Shown here: positions 54,788-64,000 of the stretch, piece by piece
How the letters are laid out: every line of letters starts with the position of its first letter
Numbering within the stretch: the first letter of the stretch is position 1
NCBI RefSeq assembly: GCF_003324485.1
Contig: NZ_QODK01000002.1
Coordinates: 744,001-808,000, forward strand
Direction of reading: 5' to 3'
Length of the DNA stretch: 64,000 nucleotides
DNA from: Cohaesibacter intestini
GTDB lineage: Bacteria; Pseudomonadota; Alphaproteobacteria; Rhizobiales; Cohaesibacteraceae
The notes under the pieces: model-generated
Databases searched by the model: none
What the model was told of the DNA's origin: nothing
The model's input: the letters and a program-made list of their open reading frames with translations, nothing else
Translations under genes and position numbers: made by a program

Positions 54788-55669
54788 TCAACGAAAGATC
54801 GCCCGCTCCTCTTCCACCAACCGATAGATATAATCAGACACCGCCTGAATCCGCGCCAACCGCCGCGTGCTTTCGTGATAAACCGCCCAATAGGCCCGCT
54901 GAATCGCATGCTGGGGCAGGATTTCAACCAGATTGTCATCCTCCCGCGCCATGAAACCATGCAGAATGCCGATCCCCAGCCCGGCCCGCACGGCCTCCGT
55001 CTGCCCCAAAGCACTGGCGCATTCAAACTGGGCACTCTGGCCTTTCATCATCTCACCGGCATAATTGAGCGACGGGCTATAGATCAGATCCTCGACAAAA
55101 CCCACCAGCCTGTGGGACGCCAGCGCCTCGCGGCTCACCGGGATGCCATGCCGGGCGACATAATCCCGCGAGGCATAAAGCCCAAGGCTATAATCCACCA
55201 GCTTGCGCGCCACCAGCCGCCCCACCGACGGACGATCCACCGTGATGACAATATCCGCTTCGCGCCGATTGATCGAAAAGGTCCGCGGCACCGGCACCAG
55301 CTGGATGGTCAAATGCGGATAGCGATCCAGCAACGGCGCCAGCCTTGGGGCCAGATAGGCCACCCCGAAACCATCCGGTGCCCCGATCCGCACCACGCCC
55401 GAGACATCGATATTGGTCTCTCCAATGCTCGCTCGCGCCGCATCCATTTCCGCTTCCATCCGCTCGGCTGCGAGCTGGAAGTCCTCCCCTTCCGGGGTCA
55501 GGACACACCCGGTTGTGCGCCGATCGAGCAGTTTGGCATGGAGTGATTCTTCCAGCGCCGTGATGCGTCGCGCCACCGTGGCATGATTGACGCCCAGACT
55601 GCGCGCGGCCTGCAGGATCTGCCCTGCCCGCGCAACCGCCAAAAAAATCCTCACATCATCCCAGTTCAT
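54788..55669 (-). CDS. LysR-family regulator divergent from mmsA
   Basis: 293 residues from ATG 55669 (MNWDDVRIFLAVARAG), with AAGGGAAAG upstream. HTH: QILQAARSLGVNHATVARRITALEESL; effector domain from about residue 90 (VRIGAPDGFGVAYLAPRLAPLL). It reads away from mmsA across a 191-bp gap, the usual arrangement of a LysR protein with its target, so control of methylmalonate semialdehyde dehydrogenase is inferred. Confidence 0.92.
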   Translation of the reverse strand: MNWDDVRIFLAVARAGQILQAARSLGVNHATVARRITALEESLHAKLLDRRTTGCVLTPEGEDFQLAAERMEAEMDAARASIGETNIDVSGVVRIGAPDGFGVAYLAPRLAPLLDRYPHLTIQLVPVPRTFSINRREADIVITVDRPSVGRLVARKLVDYSLGLYASRDYVARHGIPVSREALASHRLVGFVEDLIYSPSLNYAGEMMKGQSAQFECASALGQTEAVRAGLGIGILHGFMAREDDNLVEILPQHAIQRAYWAVYHESTRRLARIQAVSDYIYRLVEEERAIFR

Positions 55670-55860
55670 CGCATCAGCTTTCCCTTGCAATAGAGTGCCT
55701 TACCTTCATTACTTTAATTTTTGCACATCCGATGAGACTTTGCGACTATTGATATTTATTTTTGTCGAGGCAAAATACAGCCAAGCGTAATCAACAACAA
55801 AAAGCTGCATCAGGCAGCGACATGAAGACGCAAATCGACATTCAAGGGAGGATCCCCCCA

Positions 55861-57363
55861 ATGACACGTGAAATCGGTCATTTCATCAATGGTGCGCTTG
55901 TCTCCGGCACGTCCGGACGCTTCGCCGATATTTACAACCCTGCGACCGGTGAAGTGCAGGCCAAAGTCGCACTGGCCACCAAGGCGGAGCTTGACGCAGC
56001 AGTCGACGCCGCCGCCAAGGCACAGCCAGCATGGGCTGCCCAGAACCCGCAAAAGCGCGCCCGCGTGATGATGAAATTCGTCTCTCTCATCAACCGCGAC
56101 ATGGACAAGCTGGCCGAGAAGCTGTCTTCCGAGCATGGCAAGACCTTTGTTGATGCCAAAGGCGACGTGCAGCGCGGTCTCGAAGTGATCGAAGTCTGCA
56201 TTGGTGCGCCCCACCTGCTCAAAGGCGAGTTCACCGACAGCGCCGGTCCGGGCATTGACATGTATTCCATGCGCCAGCCATTGGGCGTCGTCGCAGGCAT
56301 CACACCGTTCAACTTCCCGGCCATGATTCCGCTTTGGAAAATGGGCCCGGCGCTGGTTGCCGGCAATGCCATGATCCTCAAACCATCCGAGCGCGACCCG
56401 TCCGTGCCGCTGATGTTGGCAGAATTGCTCAAAGAAGCCGGTCTGCCCGATGGGGTTCTGCAGGTGGTCAATGGCGACAAGGAAAGCGTTGACGCGATCC
56501 TCGACAATGAGACCATTGAAGCGGTCGGCTTTGTCGGCTCCACGCCGATCGCTCACTACATTTACACCCGCGCAGCGGAAACCGGCAAACGCGCCCAGTG
56601 CTTCGGCGGCGCGAAAAACCACATGATCATCATGCCCGATGCGGACATGGATCAGGCTGCTGACGCCTTGGTTGGCGCTGGCTTTGGTGCCGCAGGCGAA
56701 CGCTGCATGGCCATCTCGGTTGCCGTGCCAGTGGGTGAAGAGACCGCCGACAAACTGATCGAAAAACTGGTGCCACGCATCGAGAAGCTCAAGGTTGGCC
56801 CATACACGGCAGGCGATGATGTCGATTACGGTCCGGTCGTCACCGCAGCCGCCAAGGAAAATATCCTTCGTCTGATCGAAACCGGTGTCGAGCAAGGGGC
56901 CGAACTGGTCGTCGACAGCCGCGACTTCCAGCTACAAGGCTATGAAAATGGCTTCTTCGTTGGCCCGCACCTGTTCGACAAGGTGACCACCGACATGGAT
57001 ATCTACAAGAAAGAAATCTTCGGCCCGGTTCTGTCCTGCGTCCGTGCCAAGACCTATGAAGAAGCCATCGGTTACGCCATGGATCATGAATATGGCAACG
57101 GCACCGCCATTTTCACCCGTGATGGCGACACGGCCCGTGACTTTGCCAACCGCATCAATATCGGCATGGTCGGCATCAATGTGCCAATCCCCGTGCCTCT
57201 TGCCTACCACACCTTTGGCGGCTGGAAGAAATCCGGTTTCGGTGACTTGAACCAGCATGGTCCAGATGCCTTCCGCTTCTATACCCGCACCAAGACCGTG
57301 ACGGCCCGGTGGCCATCGGGCATCAAGGAAGGTGGCGAATTCTCCATTCCTGTGATGGAATAA
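55861..57363 (+). CDS. mmsA: CoA-acylating methylmalonate-semialdehyde dehydrogenase
   Basis: 500 residues from ATG 55861, preceded by AAGGGAGGA; this gives the standard MmsA length and N-terminus (MTREIGHFINGALVSG). ATG 55822 is a possible earlier start. Aldehyde dehydrogenase fold with GVVAGITPFNFPAMIPLWKMGPALVAGNA, GFVGSTPIAHYIY, catalytic Cys282 in AGERCMAI, and a MmsA-typical GMVGINVPIPVPLAYHTFGGWK near the end. It turns methylmalonate semialdehyde (valine breakdown) or malonate semialdehyde (inositol, beta-alanine) into propionyl- or acetyl-CoA. No other valine or inositol genes are nearby. Confidence 0.95.
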   Translation: MTREIGHFINGALVSGTSGRFADIYNPATGEVQAKVALATKAELDAAVDAAAKAQPAWAAQNPQKRARVMMKFVSLINRDMDKLAEKLSSEHGKTFVDAKGDVQRGLEVIEVCIGAPHLLKGEFTDSAGPGIDMYSMRQPLGVVAGITPFNFPAMIPLWKMGPALVAGNAMILKPSERDPSVPLMLAELLKEAGLPDGVLQVVNGDKESVDAILDNETIEAVGFVGSTPIAHYIYTRAAETGKRAQCFGGAKNHMIIMPDADMDQAADALVGAGFGAAGERCMAISVAVPVGEETADKLIEKLVPRIEKLKVGPYTAGDDVDYGPVVTAAAKENILRLIETGVEQGAELVVDSRDFQLQGYENGFFVGPHLFDKVTTDMDIYKKEIFGPVLSCVRAKTYEEAIGYAMDHEYGNGTAIFTRDGDTARDFANRINIGMVGINVPIPVPLAYHTFGGWKKSGFGDLNQHGPDAFRFYTRTKTVTARWPSGIKEGGEFSIPVME

Positions 57364-57422
57364 GCCTTAATGCTGCGGGGATGTCTCCCTTCCCGCAAGG
57401 GCCTCTTGATAGAAGCCTGACC

Positions 57423-57459
57423 AAGCCGTCGCCATCCTCATCTCGGGCGACGGCTTTTT
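57423..57459 (+). terminator. Terminator of mmsA
   Basis: AAGCCGTCGCC (57423-57433) pairs with GGCGACGGCTT (57446-57456) and continues TTT. The loop is 12 bases. It lies 60 bp past the stop. Confidence 0.87.
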
Positions 57460-57609
57460 CATGTTTGTGGAGTCCTTGCTTTGGGCTGGCCTTTGTTGCC
57501 ATCAGTCAGTATGGTGCACTCTGTTTGATCGCAAGGACAGAGCATCGGCCCTCGGCACCCTGCCAAAGCCAGACCGCAGTCCATCCCGCATTCCCAATGA
57601 GCCACTCTC

Positions 57610-58563
57610 ATGCAAGTCACTTTTTCGCCCGACAACCATCCTGACATTCTCGTGGTTGGCGGTGCCCATATGGACCGCATTGGCCGCTCACGCGCACGCC
57701 TTGAGCTGGGCCAATCCAATCCCGGCTCGCTAAAGCGCACCGTCGGCGGTGTCGCGGGCAACATCACCCGCTCTCTGGCCCGCCTTGACTGGAAGGTCGC
57801 GCTTTCGACCATCAGCGGCGAGGACATCGACGCCACCCTGTTGCTGGAACAATTGCAGCAGCAGGGCATCGACATGTCACTGGCCACCCGCAATCCGGAT
57901 CTACCCAGCGCGACCTATACCGCAATCGAGGATCGCGATGGCTCGCTGATTGCTGGCATTGCCGATATGGGCATCTATGACAGCTATCCAGCCGATCAGA
58001 TTACCCACGCCCTGTCGCGTCTGACCAAGCCAACCCGCATTCTCGCCGACACCAACCTGCCAACAGACGCCCTGCTGCGCATCGCCGAGGCAAAGGGCGA
58101 TCATCTCTTTGCCGTCTGTGCCGTCTCCGGCCCAAAAGCCAACCGGGTGGCCGAAGCGCTGCATGGAGTCGACCTTCTCTTCTGCAATGAAGCCGAAGCC
58201 GCAATCCTTGCCGATGAATTTGCCGACCTTGCTGCCTTGCCTGACATCCTGCGCGACATCGGCGTCACTTCTGGCGTCATCACCAAGGGCAATGCGGGCG
58301 TCACCGCCTGGCAAGGCGACAAAGTCTGGAGCCTGCCAGCTCCACCGGTCAAGGTCACCTCATCGAACGGTGCTGGCGATTGCCTGACCGCTTGCACACT
58401 CCATGCGCTATTGCTGGGACGGGATCTGCAACAGGCTCTTGCTTATGGCATGGCGGGCGCAAGCCTTGCCTTGATGAGCGAACAATCGGTCCCGGATCTT
58501 CTGTCCCGCACCATGCTGGAGGCCTGTCTCGCAGACATTCCCGCCAGCCAACCCCAATCCTGA
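57610..58563 (+). CDS. psuK: PfkB-family kinase, probable pseudouridine kinase
   Basis: 317 residues, ribokinase fold. N-terminal ILVVGGAHMDRIGRS and GGVAGNITRSLARL (substrate side), C-terminal VKVTSSNGAGDCLTACTLHALLLG with the catalytic Asp of GAGD. Assignment to pseudouridine rests on the psuG gene that follows 32 bp later; together PsuK phosphorylates pseudouridine and PsuG splits it into uracil and ribose-5-phosphate. No nucleoside transporter is adjacent. Confidence 0.88.
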   Translation: MQVTFSPDNHPDILVVGGAHMDRIGRSRARLELGQSNPGSLKRTVGGVAGNITRSLARLDWKVALSTISGEDIDATLLLEQLQQQGIDMSLATRNPDLPSATYTAIEDRDGSLIAGIADMGIYDSYPADQITHALSRLTKPTRILADTNLPTDALLRIAEAKGDHLFAVCAVSGPKANRVAEALHGVDLLFCNEAEAAILADEFADLAALPDILRDIGVTSGVITKGNAGVTAWQGDKVWSLPAPPVKVTSSNGAGDCLTACTLHALLLGRDLQQALAYGMAGASLALMSEQSVPDLLSRTMLEACLADIPASQPQS

Positions 58564-58595
58564 GTCAATCAAGCCAACCAAGAAAGAGCAACAAA

Positions 58596-59507
58596 ATGGC
58601 AAGTCTCCCAATCAAATTCAGCGCCGAAGTGCAGGCCGCCCGTGACGCAAGCCAGCCGATTGTCGCCCTTGAATCGACCATCATCACCCATGGCATGCCT
58701 TACCCGGAAAATGTCAGCACGGCCTTGGAAGTCGAAGACATCATCCGGACCGAAGGGGCCTGCCCTGCCACCATCGCCATTCTCGACGGGGTGATTGAAG
58801 TCGGCCTGACCCGCGAACAGATCGAACATCTGGCCCAGCGCGATGATATCCTGAAACTGTCCCGCGCCGATCTTGCCTATGCGCTGGTTGCTGGCAAAAG
58901 TGGCTCGACCACGGTTGCCGCCACCATGATCTGCGCGGCACAGGCGGGCATCGAAACCTTCGCCACCGGTGGCGTTGGCGGTGTCCATCGCGGGGCCGAA
59001 GAGAGCTTCGACATTTCCGCCGACCTGCAAGAATTGGCCAAGACCCCGGTGATGGTTGTCTCCGCTGGCGTCAAGGCTTTGCTCGACATCCCCAAAACCC
59101 TCGAATTGCTCGAAACCCTCGGTGTGCCCGTTGTCGGCTTCGGCACTGACGAGTTCCCTGCCTTCTGGTCCCGCGAGAGTGGTGAGGCCTGTCCGATGCG
59201 CCTTGATGAGCCCGAGCAGATCGCAGCCCTATATAAAATGCGCGCCACTCTGGGCCTTGAAGGTGGCATGATGGTCGCCAATCCGGTGCCAGCCGAAAGC
59301 GAAATTCCACGCAACGAAATGGAAAGCGACATCATCGAAGCCATTGATGAAGCCAACCGCCGCAATGTCTCGGGCAAGGACGTCACCCCCTTCGTGCTGT
59401 CCCGCATCAAGGAATTGACCAACGGTGAGAGCCTTGTGACCAACATTGCTCTGGTCAAGAACAACGCCAAACTGGCCGCACGGATTGCCAATGGTCTGAA
59501 AGCCTGA
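58596..59507 (+). CDS. psuG: Pseudouridine-5'-phosphate glycosidase
   Basis: 303 residues from ATG 58596; an in-frame extension to 58380 lies within psuK and is ignored. Family blocks: VALESTIITHGMPYPEN, AILDGVIEVGLT, KLSRADLAYALVAGKSGSTTVAATM, FATGGVGGVHRGAEESFDISADL and VVSAGVKALLDIPKTLE, including the active-site Lys and Glu. It reversibly cleaves the C-C glycosidic bond of pseudouridine-5'-phosphate. It is cotranscribed with psuK and ends at a perfect terminator. Confidence 0.95.
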   Translation: MASLPIKFSAEVQAARDASQPIVALESTIITHGMPYPENVSTALEVEDIIRTEGACPATIAILDGVIEVGLTREQIEHLAQRDDILKLSRADLAYALVAGKSGSTTVAATMICAAQAGIETFATGGVGGVHRGAEESFDISADLQELAKTPVMVVSAGVKALLDIPKTLELLETLGVPVVGFGTDEFPAFWSRESGEACPMRLDEPEQIAALYKMRATLGLEGGMMVANPVPAESEIPRNEMESDIIEAIDEANRRNVSGKDVTPFVLSRIKELTNGESLVTNIALVKNNAKLAARIANGLKA

Positions 59508-59533
59508 TCCATCGCGCCACGCAACAAAAAGAC

Positions 59534-59570
59534 AAAAGCCCGCCAGCAATCAAATGCTGGCGGGCTTTTT
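59534..59570. terminator. Bidirectional terminator between psuG and cckA
   Basis: AAAAGCCCGCCAGCA-N6-TGCTGGCGGGCTTTTT: a perfect 15-bp stem with A- and T-runs, between convergent genes. Confidence 0.93.
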
Positions 59571-59599
59571 CATAACGGATGTGCCTGAAGGCAACCCGA

Positions 59600-62236
59600 T
59601 CAGGCATCGAGCACTTCGCGGATCTTGGTCGCCAATTGCTTCAGCGAGAATGGTTTTGGCAGGAAGCCAAATTCCACATTGTCCGGCAAATTCTTGCGGA
59701 AGGCCTCCTCCGCATAGCCGGACATAAAGATCACCTTGAGATCCGGGCGTTTCTTGCGCAGCTCACCGAGCATGGTCGGTCCGTCCATTTCCGGCATCAC
59801 CACGTCGGACACCACCAGATCGACCTTCTCTTCGATTTCCTCAATCAGTTCCAGAGCCTCGGCACCGGATCCCGCTTCATGGACACTGTAACCGCGCGAG
59901 GCCAAGGCGCGCGCAGCAAAGGCCCGCACCGCTTCTTCGTCCTCGACCAACAGAATGGTGGCGCTGCCGGTCAGATCGGTCACAGCATCGGTCTCTGCCG
60001 GTGGCGCTTCGGCCAAGCCCAGATCCTCTTCCACAGCAACGCCTTCCAAAGCGTCGGTGTCCGACAACCCGGTCAGCGCCTTTGCCTCTTCCACATGGCG
60101 CGGCAGGAAGATGCGGAAGGTCGTGCCCTGCCCCATCTCGCTTTCAAGGAAGATGAAGCCGCCCGTCTGCTTGACGATGCCATAAACGGTGGACAGGCCA
60201 AGCCCGGTTCCCTTGCCCACATCCTTGGTAGAGAAGAATGGCTCGAAAATCTTGTCCCTGATATCCTGTGGGATGCCCGTACCGCTATCAAGCACTTCGA
60301 GCAGAACATAGTCGGATGGCTCAAGCTGCGTATAGGGCATCTCGGCAGCTTCGGCCTCGTTGAGATTGCGGGTCTGGATGGTCAACTGCCCCCCATCGGG
60401 CATTGCATCGCGCGCATTGACCGCCAGATTGACAATCACCTGTTCGAGTTGGTTGAGGTCGGCCTTGACCGGCCACAGATCACGGCCATGCACCATGTCG
60501 AGATCAACCTTCTCACCCAACAGACGATCCAGCAGGATCGACAGATCGGCCAGCACATCACCAAGCTCCAGCACCTGAGGCCGCAAGGTCTGGCGGCGCG
60601 AGAAGGCCAACAACTGCCGCACCAGTGACGCCGCGCGGTTGGCATTCTGCTTGATATTCATGATGTCCTGGAAGGACGGATCGCTTGGCCGATGGCTGGC
60701 CAGCAGCAGATCGGAAAAACCGATGATTGCGGTCAGAACGTTGTTGAAGTCGTGTGCCACCCCACCGGCCAGCTGACCAACGGCCTGCATTTTCTGGCTC
60801 TGGGTGAACTGGACTTCCAACGCCCGCTGCTCGGTGGTTTCCAGCGCATAGACAATGACCTTCTCGTCATCCGCTTCACTATCCTCGACCCCGGAGAGGA
60901 AGAAACGGACCGTCCGGCTTTCATCTTCTGCGAGATCGCATTCCACCGGCAGAATATGGCTCTTGCCGCTCAAAGCCTCATCCATCCGGGCAGACAGCTC
61001 GGCCCGGTTCTTCTCAACCACCAGACTGTGAATGGTCGGGGTCTGCTCATCGACATCCCCGCGCTCACCAGGCACGACCGAAGAGAATAACCGGGCAAAC
61101 GGCGCGTTGGTGCGCACCACCTGCCCTTCGCTGGTCATCGCCGCAATGGCAATCGGGGTATTGTTGAAGAAACGGGCAAAGCGCACCTCGGCAACCCGCA
61201 ACTCCTCGGAAATATCCTCACCCGGACTGCGATTGAGCACCAAGGTCCGAGACGCTCCGGGCGTCCCATCAGAGGCCATAGGCACCCGATGCATCAACCG
61301 CACTGGCAGACTGTGACCATTGCGCTTGACCAGATCGATATCGAGCATCTCGGTTTTCGGCATGCCTGGCGCATTGCTTGCCGCATCCAGCAAAGCAGTC
61401 CCATCGCCGGATACCAGTTCGTTGAGATTGAGGTGGCGTGGCTCGAACTGCGTGAGATCATAGCCCAGCCAGTCTGCCAGGGTGGCATTCATATAGACGA
61501 TCCGGCCATCTGGCTCAGAGGAGAAGAAACCGGCTGGTGCGTGATCGAGATAGTTGATCGCCAGCTGCAATTCCTGAAAGATATTCTCCTGCCGCTCCCG
61601 ATCCCGTGTGATATCATAGACCTCCCAGACCGACAGGGCCTGCTTGGCACCGCCGCTCTCCAAGTCATTCAGAGCCCGCACCTTGATCCGGTACCAGCGG
61701 GCCTGCGGGCTGACATCCGCAGCATCAGCCCCGGCGGGATTTTTGAAAAGACGGAACTCTTCCATCGCTGGACGGCCATCGCGCACGGCTTCGGACAGGC
61801 GATAAATGGCCTCGGCGGCATCCGGTTCCCCGGCAAAACTGCGCTCGATCGAGCGGATAGCATCAGCATTTTCCGCTCCTGTCAGCCGTGCATATTCGGC
61901 ATTCGCATAGACGATCCGGTCCTTGGCGTCACAGACCACAACCCCATCGGTCATGGCGTCAACGAACTGCCGCGTCAAATGAGGTGCGGGCTGAGCGCTA
62001 CCAAACCGCAACAGACCGACAGCCAGACCCAACAGTGCCAAAATACCGATCCCGGCCAGCAAACTGAGGAAAATAAGCTGTAACTGGCCACCGAACTGGC
62101 CCTTGAAAAAGACGAGAGACGCAGCCACCCCAACGAGGAACAACGCCAATAGCAGCAACCCCTTGACGCTGCCTGACCGTTCTTCGTGATCGATCATGGC
62201 TGCGGATGGCCCGCTCTGGCTCACGTGTTTGCCCAT
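59600..62236 (-). CDS. cckA: CckA, hybrid histidine kinase of the CtrA pathway
   Basis: 878 residues. Two membrane helices (about 25-43 and 51-75), PAS domains across about 88-480 ([30 protein letters not shown] first), then HisKA with His495 in [22 protein letters not shown], an HATPase domain ([41 protein letters not shown]) and a C-terminal receiver with phospho-acceptor Asp811 ([12 protein letters not shown]). CckA feeds phosphate through ChpT to the cell-cycle regulator CtrA and can reverse as a phosphatase. Neighbouring flhB is a typical CtrA-class flagellar target. M14 (62197) is an alternative start. Confidence 0.93.
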   Translation of the reverse strand: MGKHVSQSGPSAAMIDHEERSGSVKGLLLLALFLVGVAASLVFFKGQFGGQLQLIFLSLLAGIGILALLGLAVGLLRFGSAQPAPHLTRQFVDAMTDGVVVCDAKDRIVYANAEYARLTGAENADAIRSIERSFAGEPDAAEAIYRLSEAVRDGRPAMEEFRLFKNPAGADAADVSPQARWYRIKVRALNDLESGGAKQALSVWEVYDITRDRERQENIFQELQLAINYLDHAPAGFFSSEPDGRIVYMNATLADWLGYDLTQFEPRHLNLNELVSGDGTALLDAASNAPGMPKTEMLDIDLVKRNGHSLPVRLMHRVPMASDGTPGASRTLVLNRSPGEDISEELRVAEVRFARFFNNTPIAIAAMTSEGQVVRTNAPFARLFSSVVPGERGDVDEQTPTIHSLVVEKNRAELSARMDEALSGKSHILPVECDLAEDESRTVRFFLSGVEDSEADDEKVIVYALETTEQRALEVQFTQSQKMQAVGQLAGGVAHDFNNVLTAIIGFSDLLLASHRPSDPSFQDIMNIKQNANRAASLVRQLLAFSRRQTLRPQVLELGDVLADLSILLDRLLGEKVDLDMVHGRDLWPVKADLNQLEQVIVNLAVNARDAMPDGGQLTIQTRNLNEAEAAEMPYTQLEPSDYVLLEVLDSGTGIPQDIRDKIFEPFFSTKDVGKGTGLGLSTVYGIVKQTGGFIFLESEMGQGTTFRIFLPRHVEEAKALTGLSDTDALEGVAVEEDLGLAEAPPAETDAVTDLTGSATILLVEDEEAVRAFAARALASRGYSVHEAGSGAEALELIEEIEEKVDLVVSDVVMPEMDGPTMLGELRKKRPDLKVIFMSGYAEEAFRKNLPDNVEFGFLPKPFSLKQLATKIREVLDA

Positions 62237-62364
62237 TTGGATCTACCCCTGCCCTGCATCCGGCTCATCTTGACGATCGGGCCTGTGGCTCGATCCCATG
62301 TTTCTTTCTCCCTCACACGCACGCTGTGCCTAGCGACTGAGCGTGTCGGGAATGCCCGTCTCGG

Positions 62365-63450
62365 TTATGGTCTGCGATTAGACCAGCTTTGCCGATTCTT
62401 CAATTTCATAATATAGCCGATCACTTCTGCAACCGCTTTGTAGTGCTCTTCAGGCACTTCTTCTTCGATGTCCACTGTTGCATAGAGCGCGCGCGTCAAA
62501 GGTGGATTCTGGACAATCGGAATGTCATGTTCCTTGGCGACCTCGCGAATGCGCAACGCCGTCTCGTCAACCCCCTTGGCAACACAGACCGGTGCGCCCA
62601 TGCCATCTTCATATTTCAGGGCAACCGAATAGTGGGTCGGGTTGGTGAGCACCACAGAAGCTTCGGGCACCGCAGCCATCATCCGCTTGCGACTGCGTTC
62701 CATACGCAGCTGCCGCAGCTTGGCCTTGACCGCCGGGTCACCTTCCTGCTGCTTGAACTCTTCCTTGATCTCGCGGACCGACATTTTCTGTTTTTCGAAC
62801 CATTTGTTGCGTTGGTACATGTAATCGGCAATCGCCAACACCGTCATGACCACGATCACACCGATGATCAGCTGCAAGGCAAGGTCGCGCACCATCGGCA
62901 GCAATTGGGTCGGATCGAGCCCGATGATTACATCAAGCTTGTCACGCTGCGGATAGAGAATCAGCACAAGCAGGGTCGTCACGATACCCAGCTTCAACAA
63001 TCCTTTGACAAAATTGATCAGGCTTTCGCCGGAAAAAAGCCGTTTTGCGCCGCTGGCAGGCGACACTTTCGACAGCTTCGGCTTCATGGGTTCGGTTGAA
63101 AATACAAATTTGTGCTGCACCAGATTGCCAAAAATGGCCATGACCAGCAGCGCAATCATGGGCAGAATCAGAAAACCGAGCAAGGTATAGCCGACATCAT
63201 TCCATAGCCGCGCCAGTACGCCACCTTCGATCGACAATTCGTGGGAATGCTCGAAAAAGCCCTTCAGATTGCTCGCCACACCACCGGCGATATAGGTGCC
63301 CAGCACAGCCACGACGAGCCCGGTGCCCATCATAGAGAACCAGGCAGAGACTTCCTGACTTTTGGCGACATCGCCTTTCTTGTGCGCGTCGTCCAGACGC
63401 TTCTGTGTCGGCTCTTCCGACTTTTCAGCATCATCATTTTCTTCGGCCAT
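62365..63450 (-). CDS. flhB: FlhB, flagellar export apparatus protein
   Basis: 361 residues. EKSEEPTQKRLDDAHKKGDVAKSQEV at the N-terminus, four membrane helices up to about residue 215, then the cytoplasmic domain with the autocleavage site NPTH at 270-273 (VVLTNPTHYSVALKY). FlhB switches export specificity from rod/hook to filament proteins. The C-terminal tail past 345 (MKLKNRQSWSNRRP) is short. It follows fliR on the same strand, 48 bp away. Confidence 0.96.
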   Translation of the reverse strand: MAEENDDAEKSEEPTQKRLDDAHKKGDVAKSQEVSAWFSMMGTGLVVAVLGTYIAGGVASNLKGFFEHSHELSIEGGVLARLWNDVGYTLLGFLILPMIALLVMAIFGNLVQHKFVFSTEPMKPKLSKVSPASGAKRLFSGESLINFVKGLLKLGIVTTLLVLILYPQRDKLDVIIGLDPTQLLPMVRDLALQLIIGVIVVMTVLAIADYMYQRNKWFEKQKMSVREIKEEFKQQEGDPAVKAKLRQLRMERSRKRMMAAVPEASVVLTNPTHYSVALKYEDGMGAPVCVAKGVDETALRIREVAKEHDIPIVQNPPLTRALYATVDIEEEVPEEHYKAVAEVIGYIMKLKNRQSWSNRRP

Positions 63451-63498
63451 AGCAGCCTCCTAGCCTGTCTGCACGGCTCAAGCGCGCCGCATGTACAG

Positions 63499-64000
63499 TC
63501 AGCGCGCCACAAAATTGCCGAGCACGGCTTCGATGTGCCCCATATACCAGTTCATCAGGCTCACCAACAGAATCATGAAGAGCATTGTACCAACCAAAAT
63601 GTTGGCAGGCATAGCAATAAAGTAGACCTGCAACTGTGGCATCAGGCGTGACAGCAGACCAAGCCCGAACTGGAAGATCATACCATAGACAATGAAGGGT
63701 GCCGACATCTTCAGCGCCACGACGAAGGAGGTGGCAACCACTTCAATCGCATATTCGGCAATGTCCCCAAGTGGCAGCATCTGATTGACCGGAAACAGCG
63801 TGTAACTGTCGAGCATTGCCCCGATCATCAAATAATGCAGGTTGGTCGTGAAAATCAGCGCCACCGCCAACGTGCCCATGAAGCGGCCCAATTGCACCGT
63901 CTGCTGACCCGTGCTCGGATCCGGCCCCATGGCAAAACTCAAACCCAGCTGAAAGGCGATTGTTGTCGCCGCAATCTGCAAGGCAGCCATCACCAGACGC
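63499..64000 (-). CDS. fliR: FliR, flagellar export gate protein (partial, 5' end missing)
   Basis: The minus-strand frame runs through the right edge (…RLVMAALQIAATT), so the ATG near 63991 is internal. About 167 C-terminal residues of the usual 250 are present, with membrane segments FQLGLSFAMGPDP, FMGTLAVALIFTTNLHYLMIGAML, VVATSFVVALKMSAPFIVYGMIFQFGLGLL and PANILVGTMLFMILLVSLMNWYMGH. FliR forms part of the export gate with FliP and FliQ; its end next to flhB is the standard order. Confidence 0.93.
   Translation of the reverse strand, partial: RLVMAALQIAATTIAFQLGLSFAMGPDPSTGQQTVQLGRFMGTLAVALIFTTNLHYLMIGAMLDSYTLFPVNQMLPLGDIAEYAIEVVATSFVVALKMSAPFIVYGMIFQFGLGLLSRLMPQLQVYFIAMPANILVGTMLFMILLVSLMNWYMGHIEAVLGNFVAR

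Noticed and set aside
1-64000. CRISPR array, prophage, transposon, toxin-antitoxin or anti-phage island
   Set aside because: I saw no regularly spaced repeats, integrase or transposase, small toxin pairs or defence-type domains; gene content is housekeeping and catabolic throughout.
1-64000. tRNA or rRNA genes
   Set aside because: None of the intergenic gaps shows a cloverleaf or rRNA-like sequence by eye; a covariance-model scan would settle this.

Overview
The window looks like chromosomal DNA of a flagellated alphaproteobacterium, most likely of the order Hyphomicrobiales (Rhizobiales). Supporting signs are a separate PurS/PurQ/PurL enzyme with a small membrane gene between purS and purQ, the CckA hybrid kinase beside flhB and fliR, eukaryote-type NADP isocitrate dehydrogenase, membrane-bound cytochrome-c urate hydroxylase, an ECF sigma factor/ChrR pair, and a GTTC-N7-GTTC SOS box in front of recA. 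A marine genus such as Cohaesibacter would fit, but that is a guess. Coding density is high. I see no insertion sequence, prophage, CRISPR array, rRNA or tRNA.

Layout. (1) 0-14.7 kb is housekeeping: purS, a small membrane protein, purQ, purL, bolA, grxD, ttcA, rpsD, murI, a TrmJ-type methyltransferase, icd, alaS and recA. It includes an AT-rich gene-free stretch at about 9.9-10.2 kb. (2) 14.9-28.1 kb is purine and ureide catabolism: PuuD, a LysR regulator, UraH, a PuuE-UraD fusion, AllA, an NCS2 permease, XdhC/XdhB/XdhA, ureidoglycine aminohydrolase and a FAH-family hydrolase. Together these carry hypoxanthine/xanthine through urate, 5-hydroxyisourate, OHCU and allantoin to allantoate, then ureidoglycine to glyoxylate plus urea. 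The allantoate amidohydrolase step is not in the window. (3) 28.2-29.2 kb holds a Cys-rich exported protein and a DUF411 protein, probably metal related.

(4) 29.2-43.7 kb is a galactoside system. A CUT1-type ABC importer, alpha-galactosidase (GH36), beta-galactosidase (GH42) and all five enzymes of an oxidative De Ley-Doudoroff galactose route (dehydrogenase, lactonase, dehydratase, KDGal kinase, KDPGal aldolase) form one tightly coupled minus-strand operon. A divergent IclR regulator and the ABC ATPase lie on the other side of a palindromic operator candidate. (5) 43.7-54.6 kb starts with an acyl-CoA synthetase, then an RpoE-ChrR island: rpoE-chrR-SDR-photolyase on one strand, FAD oxidoreductase-DUF1365-CFA synthase-like methyltransferase divergent from it, and an SDR-NTF2 pair converging. 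TGATC-type -35 candidates precede the three transcripts. This looks like a photo-oxidative (singlet oxygen) stress and lipid-modification unit. (6) 54.0-64 kb has a CBS-domain protein, LysR/mmsA, psuK-psuG, cckA, flhB and partial fliR.

I looked for an undescribed system and do not see a defence island or exotic element. The observations most worth a second look are the promoter-linked RpoE/ChrR lipid and DNA-repair island, the compact galactoside operon with an SDR that has Asn in place of its catalytic Lys, the Cys-rich/DUF411 pair, the perfect 22-bp palindrome at 3.4 kb, and the AT-rich gap after icd.
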